64,000 bases of DNA from Mermis nigrescens (taxonomy: Eukaryota > Nematoda > Enoplea > Mermithida > Mermithidae). Below the pieces are notes generated by a model, which did not search any database, was not told the origin of the DNA, and worked only from the letters and a program-made list of their open reading frames with translations. This document shows, piece by piece, positions 11,377 to 22,690 of the stretch (its first letter is position 1; each line of letters begins with the position of its first letter). A program made the position numbers and the translations under genes. The stretch lies in NCBI GenBank assembly GCA_036768485.1, contig JAVLUZ010000716.1, forward strand, positions 62,001 to 126,000, written 5' to 3'.

Positions 11377-11420
11377 GCACACACACACACAACACGCGTG
11401 CGCACACACATGCACACAGA
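11277..11420. repeat. (CA)n microsatellite
   Basis: Interrupted CA repeats with TACA, AACA and GCAC variants, flanked by the composite repeat. A short (GT)n at 14330-14352 sits at the corresponding place of the inverted relative. The Thr-His and Cys-Val ORFs over it are artefacts. Confidence 0.97.
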
Positions 11421-11699
11421 CAACTCAAAATTATTGTTATAAATTTTATTCAATTTATTCGAATTATTTATGCTTTTACGTCATAGATACATAGAGGATC
11501 GTCAGAAACAGTAAAAAAACAAATGATTTTGACGCTTATCCTCCATTTTTGAGCCCAAAAAGGTACGTTTAGATACACATAGGCCACCCTTGTCAGTCTA
11601 ACATGGTGGAATAAAGAATGAATAATTCATTATTTCTAATGCCTTTTTTAGCCATCGTGTCTACTTAACCCACCAATTGTTTTGCGCTTACTGATTCGG

Positions 11700-12450
11700 G
11701 ATACATATGGGTTCGACATCTATAATATTAATTTGGAGTTTGTCTGTGCGACTGTCTGCGGAAAAAAGTTTTTACTGTTTGGTGAAATTCTCTTCATATT
11801 TTAATCTAAGAGGTACTGTAGGCCCCTGATTCCGAATTTCTGATCAAACTCGCTCGATCGGGTGGCTAAATTTGGGAAACAAGGGGTTATTCGAAAAAGT
11901 TTTGACGAGTATAGAGGCGTAGCTAATTGCCGCAGAGAAAACTTTCACGTCAGATCTAGGCTAACTTTCATTGCTCTATCTACTGATGTAAACCACTTTA
12001 CACAATAGTATAAAGTAACTGAGAACCGCAAGAAAAACGTTTTTTGAATGTGCCTTTCGCTAAATAACTCAGATCGTAGTGATTCAATTTCACTTAAATT
12101 CCAGGTATTCCTTGATGATGTTTCAAGTGACCTTATTGTAGAATTTGAGAGAAATTCACTGATTGGTGTTTGAGGTACGGGAGTCCAAACACACTCTTGC
12201 CATAATATGAAAATCAGGGTTTGTCTATTTTCCGAAGGACAGCTTGAACGTCACTCCCCAAATTTGGCTCCTGGGGTTTGTCGGACCTCCGATTCCAAAT
12301 GACTTATCAAAATTATTGAACTGGTACCTAAAACAGCTAAAAAACACGTTAAGAAGAAAATACGGAAGGTTAGGAGAAAATGATAATAGCTCGCTCGCAG
12401 CAAGCCAAAATATCAACTACTTTTTAAAGTCAGAGTATATTGCATAGTCG
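11700..12450 (+). repeat. Dispersed ~700-bp repeat, copy 1
   Basis: Blocks CTGTCTGCGGAAAAAAGTTT, GGCCCCTGATTCCGAATTTC, TCGATCGGGTGGCTAAATTT and the 12000-12450 tail parallel 14300-15020 in the same order and orientation, at moderate divergence. Open frames across it are broken and unlike any family I know. Confidence 0.6.
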
Positions 12451-12521
12451 ATGAAACCGGTAAAATACAGATCAGCACGACACAATATGACAAAAAATAA
12501 TCACTGTTCACCAGGAGCGGA

Positions 12522-12570
12522 TTTAAGAGGGGCGGGGGGCGGCCGCCCCCCCCCGCCGTAGGACAAATAT
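12522..12570 (+). mobile_element. hAT-like MITE end (CAGGAGCGGATTT), truncated
   Basis: CAGGAGCGGATTTAAGAGGG followed by a G/C-rich stretch is the left end of the family seen complete at 27592 and 48512. The remainder is missing: sequence switches to another repeat at about 12570. Confidence 0.6.
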
Positions 12571-13319
12571 ATTTGGTGAGATAAAGAATGGATATGCAAT
12601 TCGCAATGATTTTTGGCCGTCAGTGACCATAATTTCTCAAATTTTTCCAGCGCTACTCGCCGGATGATACCTATTAATGACATTTATTTACTTTCTAGGC
12701 AACCTGGAAGCCATTATCTGTTCATATAGGTTTCAAAACAATTTTTACAGCAGAAACAGCTATTTTTGCATAGTTTTTTCTATTTTCAAATAAAAATTTC
12801 GATGTTTCGCATCAAATGCTATAAATACAGGAAATCAAGCAGTAAATCATGCTTCTAGACACGGTTTTATGTATTTGGCAAAGATTTTTTCCCGATATAC
12901 AAAGGCTTTTTGGGACCGTCTTTGTACATGTACAAAGATTTTTGGGAAGACAAAAATTGCAAAAAAGGTCTAAAATTCAAAATAATTTGTTCTACATACA
13001 TATCTTTATAATGACAGAAATTGCACTTCAAAAGAAAAATTTCAAATTTTTCGGCGCTTCGCGCCGTTTTACGACGATTCTTAGTAATTTTGCCCTCAGA
13101 GACCCAGAAATTAGCTAAAATGCACTACCAAAAGTCGAACAACTCTGTTTTTATTACACTAAAATCGCTACTGTGCCAAATTAGAGTACTTAAAAATTTG
13201 TGTGTACAGAATTTACACAGACTTTTGGGGACGATCTTTGTACATGTACAAACGGACCTTGTACAAAAACACTGCTTCTAGACGTCTATCCGCCTTAATT
13301 TCACAAATTTTCCGGCGCT

Positions 13320-13738
13320 TAGCGCCAGAATATTCTACGTAAAATCAGAATTGGGAATCTGACTATCAGTTTTCTCTACACCTAGTACTTGCGTAAAGTT
13401 TGCACTATCCATTTGTTGTTACTATGTAGTTTATACTACAAATTTATTATACTTCCAAATCTGAGCGTTAGTGTTCCTTACACCTGATATTTGCGTAAAG
13501 TTTATGCTGAAAAAGTTTGATCTGTTTAAATAATGTAAGGTTGTTTTGTCTAAAAAGGATAATGCTGATGTTAAGAACAATATTGTTTTCCGCGTTCTTG
13601 GACTGCTGTCATTATTGTGACATGTTACTGTATATATATGTTTACTGACTAATGTACTCAAATCATGCAAATTAAAAGTAGGGTACTAACAAAGAAAAAT
13701 GCTCCGATGGAACAAAAAAGATTAATATACTTGGAATT
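13320..13738 (+). repeat. Dispersed repeat, copy 2 (copy 1 at 1640-2605)
   Basis: One or two units of the ~150-bp array (TGACTATCAGTTTTCTCTAC, TTGCGTAAAGTTT) precede the block GATCTGTTTAAATAATGTAA through TGCTCCGATGGAACAAAAAA. This is the order seen at 1640-2605. Confidence 0.65.
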
Positions 13739-14025
13739 GTGGATTGTTAAGGATGTAAAAGGAGGGGACTAGGGAACCAGAAATCCAATTTTTTTTTGTT
13801 TTTTTTTGCAATTTTTTGATGCCAATGGATAGTGCCCGATGAGAAACGTTGGAAAATGGTGTTTTTCGCCATACCATTATTTTTAGGGCCATTTTTGACC
13901 TTTGAAAAAATCTTGCACCCCCAAGAACTTTGGAGCCGCCCACCTATGGTCCCCTCCTTTTACAACCTTAACAATCCACAATTCCAAGTATATTCATCTT
14001 TTTTGTTCCATCGGAGCATCCTTGC
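13700..14025. repeat. Foldback repeat with ~70-bp arms
   Basis: GCTCCGATGGAACAAAAAAG through AAAAGGAGGGGA (13700-13768) is mirrored by TCCCCTCCTTTTACAACCTT through TTTGTTCCATCGGAGCA (about 13949-14020). The centre is occupied by a truncated family A MITE. This may be an inverted duplication formed around the insertion. Confidence 0.8.
13775..13948 (+). mobile_element. hAT-like MITE, family A copy (left-truncated)
   Basis: Contains GATGCCAATGGATAGTGCCC, GCCATACCATTATTTTTAGG and the end GAGCCGCCCACCTATG. The left TIR is missing. It lies exactly between the arms of the foldback repeat. Confidence 0.8.
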
Positions 14026-14264
14026 TAGTCTAAAATAAACCAAATCTATTAATTAAAAAATTAAATAATTAAATCATACGAATATCTTTCTATTGGTGAC
14101 ACAGTTAACACTGCCCCTAGCAAGAAACTTTTAAAAATGAGCAAAATGACGTGATTCGTTGTAAAGCGATTGAAGAAATGTTCTGAGCTAAAATTAAAAA
14201 TTTTGGTGAATGTGAGAATTTAATATACACATTGGTCATCATTTATATATTTGCAAGAAAGATC

Positions 14265-15020
14265 GATCAAGGGGCAGCGAAGCGCCCTTTTTGCTAGTCT
14301 CCTCTTATTAATTTCGAGTTGTCTGTTTGTAAGTGTGTGTGTGTGTGTGTATGCGTGTACGTGGAAAAAAGTTTTTACTGTTTTTACTGGATAATACAGT
14401 GATACTCATATTTTGCCGCAATTGGTATTCTAAGCCCTTGATTCCGAATTCAGATAAAAATTGCCAGATCGGGCTCCTGAAACCAGAAAACGACGGGTCA
14501 CTATATATGGTTTTGGCGGCTCTAACGGCTCACATAATTGCCATGGGGCGGTCTTTTATCTCACCCTGGAACAATTTTAAATTCGCTATCCAATAATTTA
14601 CACCAAAATGTAAACTGACGAAAACCCGTAAGAAAAGAGTGTTTTAAAAGTGCATTTTTCTCAATATCATAAATCTCAGCGGGAAAATCTCGTTTAAATT
14701 TTAAGTAACCACTAACGACGTCACGTCTGACCTTACCGTAGAATGTGAAGAAAATTTACGGATTGGTTTTTGAGATAAGAGAACTCAAACAAACCCTATC
14801 GATTACGTAAAATTTTGGGTTTTTGTCTCTTTAGAGAAAGATGGCTTGAGTGTTACTCAAAAAATTTGGCCCCTAAGCTTTATTGAACCTCTAATTCCGA
14901 TTCGACTACTTAAAATCCTCGTTATAGAACTGTGAAACAGCTAGCAAGCGGGTTAAAAGGAAATCACGAAAGGTCCTAACAAGTACATATGATTAATCAA
15001 TGAGAGCGAGCTAGCGGGAA
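14265..15020 (+). repeat. Dispersed ~700-bp repeat, copy 2
   Basis: Begins with the GGGGCAGCGAAGCGCCC motif, includes a (GT)n tract at 14330-14352, then parallels 11740-12450 (GTACGTGGAAAAAAGTTTTT, CCCTTGATTCCGAATTCAG, GATCGGGCTCCTGAAA, AAACTGACGAAAACCCGTAA). No coherent protein emerges. Confidence 0.6.
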
Positions 15021-15125
15021 GTCAAAATATCAAATTATAAAATACTGTTTTTGATATTGTAAACCAACTTGCGTACAATTGACGTAACCAACTGAAAGCA
15101 GCAGACGCTTCCGACGGCTTCCAAC

Positions 15126-15396
15126 CACACCTGGGCGTGGGGGGGGTTTGGGGGGGTATGCACCCCCCCAGAAACCAAAATACCCCCCCAGAAATCAAAA
15201 TACCCCCCCCCCCCGAGAATTCAATTTTTGAAAATTTTTTTCGTTTTTTTCGCAATTTTTGATGCCAATGGATAGTGCTTGATGAGAAACGTCGAAAAAT
15301 GGCGTTTTTATTGCCATACCACCATTTTTAAGGCCATTTTTCGACCTTCAAAAAAATCTTGCACCTCCCCCAGAATTTTCTTGCTGCCCACGTATG
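15126..15396 (+). mobile_element. hAT-like MITE, family A copy
   Basis: Complete copy, CACACCTGGGCGTGG to GCTGCCCACGTATG, with an exact 8-bp target-site duplication CTTCCAAC on both sides (15118-15125, 15397-15404). One of the best-preserved members. Confidence 0.93.
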
Positions 15397-15901
15397 CTTC
15401 CAACGGTTAATTTTACATGAAACGTTTTGCATTTGTTTACAATACGAGCAAACTTTAGTGTGATTTTATGCGCAGTTTACAATGCCCTATAATTCTTCAC
15501 ACGAGCAGAAAAAACATGAATAAAAAAGCAAAATAAAATCTGACGTTTTATAGTGACTATGAAAACCTGTTTAGCTGAAATTGTAACATTTCGGTGAGCA
15601 TGGTTATTTACAACTGATTAAATTTGTAGAGCGAAGGCAACCTTAGAGACATTGATAATTTCTGAGTAGCGCTCCTCAACGATATTTTGACATTTATCGT
15701 AAGGATAGGAGGTTCCAAACGATTGGTATTACAGAATGTGTAGGAAAAAGCAATAACATTTAAAAGGAGTAAATAAGAATAATAAGACAAAATAAAAAAT
15801 AAGACATGAATTTCTAGACAATTTTTATCATATTGGGCATCTTTATCTCCTTCCTTTTTGCAAACGGGGAGCGAAGCGACCATTTGCAAAAAAGACAGCT
15901 C

Positions 15902-16127
15902 TATAGTCTGTTATTCCAAATGGCTCATTTTTTTGCTAAAGTCTCATTACTGTAATAGATTTTCAATGCACAATTGGCATTTTCAATTGATCCCTCGTAG
16001 CGGCTGCTGTGCTTTGCTAAATATGTGTTGCATCTAATGGACTGCCGCAACAACTTCCGTAAAATATTCTGCTATACAGTAATAAGCATGAAGCGAACAT
16101 GGGCTGTTTGGAATAGAACAGACTATA
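15902..16127. mobile_element. TATAGTCTG MITE, 226 bp
   Basis: Ends TATAGTCTGTTATTCCAAAT and GGAATAGAACAGACTATA are inverted repeats; GGCTCATTTT/ AACATGGGCTG lie inside. Its terminal decamer equals that of the MITE at 4302 and the tRNA-bearing element, although the interior differs. Confidence 0.8.
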
Positions 16128-16852
16128 GCAAATGGTGCAGCGAAACGCCCCATTCGCTAGTGTAGCCTCATTTCTGAGCTAGGAATCTTTCTATTGTGTT
16201 TTACAGCAAAGGCTTTGTGGTCGTAACAGCATTTTTCTGAGTAAATTTGATAATTCAAAGAGTTCCGCAGTTTTTAGTGCATATTTTAAGAAAGTTTCGG
16301 TCCTTCGCGCCGAGTTTTTGCGTTAAGCATGAATTTTTTAACTACATACGTCATTCCACGAAACAGCAAACGTAATATCTTGCGCATAGAACAGATTTTT
16401 CCAAATTATTTTGCCTATTTATGGGAAAGCTGAAGACCATTTGTACAGAAATACTGAATCGCCACAGTGTCAACAAACTGTGAACCAAAAGAGTGATCTT
16501 TATAGAAAACTAATTTTTGTCGTCCGTTTAACAATTTTACTTTTTTTCGTAGGCTAAAGGCCCATTCATACTTCGTTCGGCTCTGTCCGGTTTGGTGTCG
16601 GAATGCAAAAATTGACAAAACCGCTGCGGCACGCTCCGGCACGAGTCCCGGCATCATGCGGCACTCGTCAGACTTTCCCACGCTCGTGACGTCATAATCT
16701 GTGCCACAATGCGGCTTTCTTGCCGGAACGGACAAGTTGAGTTGGTTTCAACCTTCGTCCGTCCGGCACACATGAAATGTATGGGACAGCGTAAAAAATC
16801 AATATTTTTAGCAGACTGCCCTGTAATTTGGAAGATTGGCGCGATATGTAGC

Positions 16853-17117
16853 CACACCTGGGCGTGGGGGTTGGGGGGGTATGCACCCCTCCAGAAACCA
16901 AAATACCCCCCCCCAGAAATCAAAATACCCCCCCAGAATTCAATTTTTGAAAATTTTTTCGTTTTTTTCGCAATTTTTTGATGCCAACGGATAGTGCTTG
17001 ATGAGAAACGTCGAAAAATGGTGTTTTTATCGCCATACCACCATTTTTAAGGCCATTTTTCGACCTTCAAAAAAATCTTGCACACCCCCCCCAGAATTTT
17101 CTTGCTGCCCACGTATG
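16853..17117 (+). mobile_element. hAT-like MITE, family A copy
   Basis: CACACCTGGGCGTGGGGG to GCTGCCCACGTATG; flanks TATGTAGC and CATGTAGC (7 of 8). Confidence 0.9.
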
Positions 17118-17309
17118 CATGTAGCGCCTTGCACGCCTTGTTTATTTTGTACTATTTCATTTTTCAAGCTTTAAATTTTTGATTAATTTGCTGCTCTGTA
17201 CTCGTCGTATAAAAGCGCATTGAGAGTCGGAAGTTTGGTACGACATGTGTTAAATTATGTCTCGTTTATTTTGTACTATTTATTGTTGCAGTCAATTAAT
17301 TTTATTGTA

Positions 17310-17453
17310 TTTTTCAACGTTTCTCATCGAGCACTATCCATTGGCATCAAAAAATTGCGTAAAAACACAAAAAAAATTTAAAAATTTAAATTCTGGGGGA
17401 GTATTTTGGTTTCTGGGGGGAGCATATCCCCCAACCCCCCTCACGCCCAGGTA
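17310..17453 (-). mobile_element. hAT-like MITE, family A copy (partial)
   Basis: Reverse-oriented half copy: TTTCAACGTTTCTCATCGAG to CACGCCCAGGTAT. The end carrying the GCAGCAAG block is absent. Confidence 0.75.
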
Positions 17454-17618
17454 TCTCGGAAACGCTGTTGGACAGAGAGACAATATAAAAACATCAATGT
17501 TTGTTGCGGTGCAAATATTGATTTTTAGTCGGAAGAAGCCGGATGAAGTATGAATGAAAGTCAAACTGACTGTCCGATCCGGCGCCGCGCGGCGCCGCAT
17601 GCCGCACAGGGTTGCCAG

Positions 17619-17884
17619 CATACGTGGGCAGCAAGAAAATTCTGGGGGGGGGGGTGCAAGATTTTTTTGAAGGTCGAAATATGGCCTTAAAAATGGTGGT
17701 ATGGCGATAAAAACACCATTTTTCGACGTTTCTCATCAAGCACTATCCATTGGCATCAAAAAATTGCGAAAAAAACGAAAAAAATTTTCAAAAATTGAAT
17801 TCTGGGGGGGTATTTCGATTTCTGGGGGGGGGGTATTTTGGTTTCTGGGGGTGCATACCCCCAAACCCCCCACGCCCAGGTGTG
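17619..17884 (-). mobile_element. hAT-like MITE, family A copy
   Basis: Reverse copy from CATACGTGGGCAGCAAG to CACGCCCAGGTGTG, with exact duplication GTTGCCAG on both sides (17611-17618, 17885-17892). The target was the end of the CAGGGTTGCCAGG element. Confidence 0.93.
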
Positions 17885-18424
17885 GTTGCCAGGTGCAGGA
17901 TGAATCCAGGAGAATCTAAAATTTTCAGGAGCAGGAGCAGGAGAATGGGCTTTTCGGGAGAAATTTCAGGAGAAGTTGTAAACATGCAGGAGAATGCAGG
18001 AGAATTTTAAAATGTCAGGAGAATTCAGGAGAATCCTGAAAATCTAGGAGAATTCAGGAGAATTTTCAAAACTTAAACAGCAAGTTATAATGATTATCAT
18101 ACATTAACCTGTTTACTGTACTTACTGTAGTTAGTTAGTTGTTTTACATTAAGACTTTATTTCGTTCATAGTTAAGACCTAAGTGTTATGTTATAACTAT
18201 ATCCAAATAAGTTTCGTGCTTCCGTAGTAAATCATTCATTCATTCATTTATTTATTCACTTAATATCACGAAGTGAAGAAATACATAGCTTTACACACCG
18301 TCTAATTGTTTTTATCAATTTCATAGACGTTTGCAAACACCGTTTTTTCCACTTTTTGGTCTGTCAACGCAAAATTTTGGCAAATGGAAAAAATTTTTGG
18401 GCTTGGCTGGCATTTGTGGAAACT

Positions 18425-19040
18425 TTTTGTAATGTTAAAAATGCGTTTTGGAGAGTTAAAACTTCAAAAATTTTTCGGCGCTTCGCGCCGAATTGATTAA
18501 ATTCTTACTTATTAGTCATCCTTAAGCCGTGCCGCGCCAATTGCAGCATTTTTATCGACAATCTGGTCTAGAACTTCACTACGATTGAAAATCCTTATCT
18601 TCTGCACAGATTCGGTTAGTTTTTGTAATGCAAAAATGCGTTTTAGAGAAGTAAAACTACAAAAATTTTTCGGCGCTTCGCGCCGGATTGATTTAATTCT
18701 TTTTTGTTTTTAATATTTGAGCCGCGCCGCGTCAACTGCAGCATTTTTATCGACAATTTGATCTAGAACTTTACTACGATTGAAAATCCTTATTTTCTGC
18801 ACGGATTCAGTTAGTTTTTCAATGCAAAAATGTGTTTTAGAGAAGTGAAACTACAAAAATTTTCGGCGCTACGCGCCGAATTGATTTAATTCTTACTTGT
18901 TATTGATGTTTGAGCCGCGCGGCGCCAATTGCAGCATTTGTATCGATAATCTGGTCCTAGAACTCACTACGATTGAAAATCCTTACCTTCTGCATAGTTT
19001 TTGAGCTAAAATTTCAAAATTTTCTAGCGCTTCGCGCCAT
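18425..19040 (+). repeat. ~193-bp tandem array with palindromes
   Basis: Three to four units each hold AATGCGTTTTRGAGAAGTAA, a CGGCGCTTCGCGCCGAATTG palindrome, GCCGCGCCAATTGCAGCATT, TCTGGTCYAGAACTTCACTA and CGATTGAAAATCCTTA. The palindrome is conserved in each unit (18476, 18670, 18863, 19026). Confidence 0.85.
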
Positions 19041-20225
19041 TTGATAAATTATAATTTTAATTGTCAAAAACGACTTCAGAATCGGCTAAAATGCTTTACT
19101 GGAGGAAGGAAATTAAGTTTCAACATAAATAACGTTACTGATTGTGATATTCTTGTAGAGCGCGAAATTTTTATACAAAAAATGCATCAAACACCGCTAT
19201 TGCATGTGTACATAAAATTTTCCACGTGAAAGTACTGATTTTTCAACACAGGCGCTCTATTTTGAACGTTTTTAGGCCTCCCAAAAATGTGGAAAAAAGT
19301 CGGAAAAAGTGGAAAAAATTTTGGGTTCGGTCTATAATGTCAACCAAATCGCTGGGAAAAAAAACGGTGTTTGCAAAGCGCCTATAAACATTTTTTTGAT
19401 ATATTTCAAAACGTAAGGATTTTCTTGCTACTGAAGTACATACAATTAGTAATAAAGTATTATTTATTTTTTCAAAAGACATTGCAAACAGGGCTCTTTC
19501 CAGAAATTTTTTGATGATGTAAGTGCAACTGAAAATTGGCGGTCACTGTTTTAAGCACAGAAACTGTTTTTTCGAATAATGTGTATTGTAAACAATGCGA
19601 CCTCTTTAGCTTAGGCCCTTGAGCAGTATATCCTGATGAAGATCAGGAATCTGTTATTGAATGTTTGTCAGCTGTTGATGTTGAATAAAATGTTATACTT
19701 TGTGGTGCAGCATTAGTCTTCCATTATTTTTGCATCTGCCTGTATAATGCAGATATGCTCCATGAGCTTTTTGTGAGAGAATTAATGTTCATTATTTAGC
19801 CTTGAGTGTCCTTAGGATTAACAGGCAAGAGATCAGAATAAAATAGTTGGGTGAACCAAGGTAAATTGGCCTGAGCATGCTTGATATGCATGTGCACATA
19901 CAATTGTAGATCTGCTGTACAACCTTTCCTGCAAAATATGAGCCAGGAGAATTTTCAGGAGAATCAAAATATTTTCAGGAGAATTGCAGGAGAATTTTTC
20001 CCCAATTTTACCTCTGTGCAGGAGAATCTGAATTTTGGGACCTGGCAACACTGCCGCATCCCGCCGGACTCGCGCCGCACACTGCCGCATGCGGCTCTGT
20101 CCAACAAGAGTCCGGTGGGGTGCGGCATGCGGCGCCGCGCGCGCCGCATCGGATCGAAGTATGAATAGGCCTTTACTTGACCTCCAGCTGGAACCACTGT
20201 TCCACTCATCCGTCCATATATACAT

Positions 20226-20767
20226 ACCGTATTTACTCGTTTATAAGCACCACTTTTTTCAAAATTTTCAGGCCAAGAGAGCATACACGTGCTTATACAC
20301 AGGAACATGAGTTTTATCATGCTGAAACGCTCAGAAATCGTTTGTACATAAGTAGCGTCCGAGATAGAACAGTATTTTGAGAAGTATGTAAGCTGGGCAC
20401 ATAGTACATACATACACACCATTGAAGAATAAATTGAAAAATAAAAGATAAGTAGGTATACCCAAACCTTTGTGCCATTTATTCTACCAAACGGTTTTAG
20501 GTTAATTGATCCACTAATTCTAAAGAAGCTGCTTATTGGCTGTTTCTTGCAAAAAATGTGGAAAATCATATTTCACATTTAATTACTTCACGCGCGCAAA
20601 TAACTACAGTAGGTATATGGTAACTGAATTTAAAATAAGACAAAACTCCCTAACAGATGTAGCTTGCTCATGGTGCTTATACAAGGAGAAAACCTTTTTC
20701 CATTTTCTTACCCCAAAAAGCAGGGGTGCTTTTACACGGGTGGTGCTTATACTTGGAATAATACGGT
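20226..20767. mobile_element. ACCGTATTTACTC TIR element, 542 bp
   Basis: ACCGTATTTACTCGTTTATA then AGCACCAC at left pairs with GTGGTGCTTATACTTGGAAT then AATACGGT at right. The interior repeats GGTGCTT several times. ACAT flanks both ends (20222-20225, 20768-20771). No coding frame of interest. Confidence 0.75.
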
Positions 20768-20769
20768 AC

Positions 20770-22690
20770 ATAGATCACTATGTACGAATATGATCTGTTG
20801 GGATAGCCAAGTCTTGGAGGTCAACTGAGACTTTCATTCGGAAGTCGCCTTAAGAAGTTTTATAAACGTAAAAGCGTAAAAAACTAACCGACATTTTTAG
20901 GTCAATTCCTAACAGTTTTAAAAATCTGTGAGTTTTGATACTTTGATCCTTTTTGGCATTAATTTCACCTTAATTTTTCCGTAGAAAATTTGCCTTTTGT
21001 CGTTGTATATCCCACAAATTTCTCTACGTGCATGTCTTGATCCAAAAATTAAATGACCTTAAATATTAGAATATCATTGATGATTCACAATTTATGGTCG
21101 ATTTAGAGAACTTTTCCAGAAAGTTTCGATTTCCGACCATTTCTAGTCTTACCCTTGTTTTTTTCGTCAGAGAATTTTCTCTGTTCTCAGTCATTCAAGT
21201 ACTTACATTTCTGCTTGTCAGTCGTTTAAGTTTATATGTTTCTGCTTATCAGTCTCTTGCATGCAGAAATTGAATGAACATCGGATCGACCTTGCTCGTT
21301 TGCATAAATTTAGATACCGAACAAACAGTCCGATGGTTTCCAGTTGAACCGACAGTTATGTAGTTATATCCATCTAACATTAAAACGCGTTTGTCGGAAT
21401 GCATCTCGATATTTACAATTCAACTAATCGGACTACAGTAAACACGTGTAGTAATAATTTCCGAAAATATGAATTCCGTTTAAATTGGCGAAAGCGCGCC
21501 AAGAAAATAGGAGGCCCGAATATGAAACACAAACGTACATACACAAACATGCGCAGACACGTGTTTTTGATACGTTCCTAAGCGGCCTTTCTTGCAATTA
21601 GTGCATTTTGCACGACAGCACAGCATTCCTAATCTGTCAATCTTCTTGTCAATCCAATTTTGGCCGAATTACGCCTGATTTGCATACATATTCGCGACTG
21701 GTCCTTGAAACGCTCGTCAAAGTTTTAATGCGAAAATTGGGCTGATTAGTATTGCTGGGCGATATGAGTGCGCCGTTTTCTCACTACAGTATGAAAGGGT
21801 AATTTTTCGTTCGTCGTGTCAATGGTGGAGAGGAGACTGATGCTGATTAACCTTTCGCGACATGTGACATTAGAGACAATGTATAGAAATTGCGATAGAT
21901 ATTGAATACAGTTGCGTTTTAAATTTCATGATGAGAAAGCTCATCGGCCGACTGTTTTTATTACATCGGTTTATAGCTTTACACGCGTCCTTGCTTTACA
22001 TTCAAAAATTTTCTATAGTTTGCATGTCATACGGTTTGATTGTTTTTTATTTGCACTTGCCTTCTGCATCACGTTCTTTTCGATTTTTTCTTCGTTTTTA
22101 ATCCTTTTTTGCTCTTCTTCTTTTCTTTCTCCTTTATCGCGTTTTCTTGTTCGTTCTTTTCTTTATACTTCGGATCCAGCCTGACCATAAACATTTGCAC
22201 ATCAAACTGGATTTGAGTAAAATAACGACTCATGTCTAAACGCGTTGAGTTAGTCTTGTAAAGGAATGATTGGGGGATGAATAAAAGAATAAATAAATTT
22301 TAAATAAAATCCAGAAAGAATAAATGAGTGAATGAAAAAATTAGCCTGTGGGGCGGGGCATTTCAGAAGGACGTCTGAAGGAATAGATAACATTTAACGT
22401 AACCGATTTGGATTGTGAGAATCTCACATCTTTTTATCTTTCATAAGACTAAAAAACTCGATTTTGATACTGATTCAGGGTAAGCGTTATGAAAGAATGA
22501 AAAAATCAGCTCATGGGGCATTCAAGAGGGGCCTGAAGGAATGATGAGCCTGGAATTATTTTTTTGTTCAAAAAGATAGAAAATAATATTTTTTGAAAAA
22601 AAAAACGGTAAGTCATTTCATTTCAAGATACTCGTAGGTTCGATGTGTGATAGGTCAGAACACTTTTATCTTCTTTATCTTTCATTGCAG
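20770..22690. other. Low-repeat stretch without recognisable gene
   Basis: I find no supported gene. Much of 21100-22200 seems free of the window's repeats. It includes an exact octamer ATTTGCAT near 21678 and GC-richer patches at 21660-21960. 22270-22560 holds two loose copies of a GAATGAAAAAATYAGC / GGGGCATT block. Confidence 0.5.

Larger units (their letters stand above)
17607..20053. mobile_element. CAGTGTTGCCAGG-end element with AGGAGAAT subterminal repeats
   Basis: Left end CAGGGTTGCCAG, interrupted by a MITE and resuming GTTGCCAGGTGCAGG. The right end CCTGGCAACACTG is its inverted partner. Both subterminal zones are packed with CAGGAGAAT repeats (17890-18070 direct, 19940-20030 direct). 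Inner inverted segments (GTTTGCAAACACCGTTTTTT near 18330, AAAAACGGTGTTTGCAAA near 19350) also pair. The interior contains the ~193-bp tandem array and a coding-like relic near 19640-19710 that I cannot identify. Confidence 0.65.
16555..20175. mobile_element. Outer TIR element with GC-rich subterminal repeats, heavily invaded
   Basis: The left end TAAAGGCCCATTCATACTTC is the inverted repeat of the right end GAAGTATGAATAGGCCTTTA. Inside both ends are GC-rich blocks (GGCTCTGTCCGG, GCATGCGGCGCCGC and permutations) that contrast with the AT-rich surroundings. A further GAAGTATGAAT motif occurs at 17545. The copy hosts family A MITEs at 16853, 17310 and 17619 and a large CAGGGTTGCCAGG element. No transposase is seen. 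The superfamily is unknown. Confidence 0.65.

Noticed and set aside
11186..11486. Cys-Val and Thr-His rich ORFs
   Set aside because: Translations of the (CA)n tract; no real gene.
16415..16923. Three overlapping minus-strand ORFs of 69-106 codons
   Set aside because: They span the terminus of the 16555 element and the family A MITE at 16853; repeat-derived.
19964..20569. The longest minus-strand ORF outside the genes (201 codons)
   Set aside because: It runs across the GC-rich terminus of the 16555-20175 element and into the ACCGTATTTACTC element; no domain and no coherent composition.
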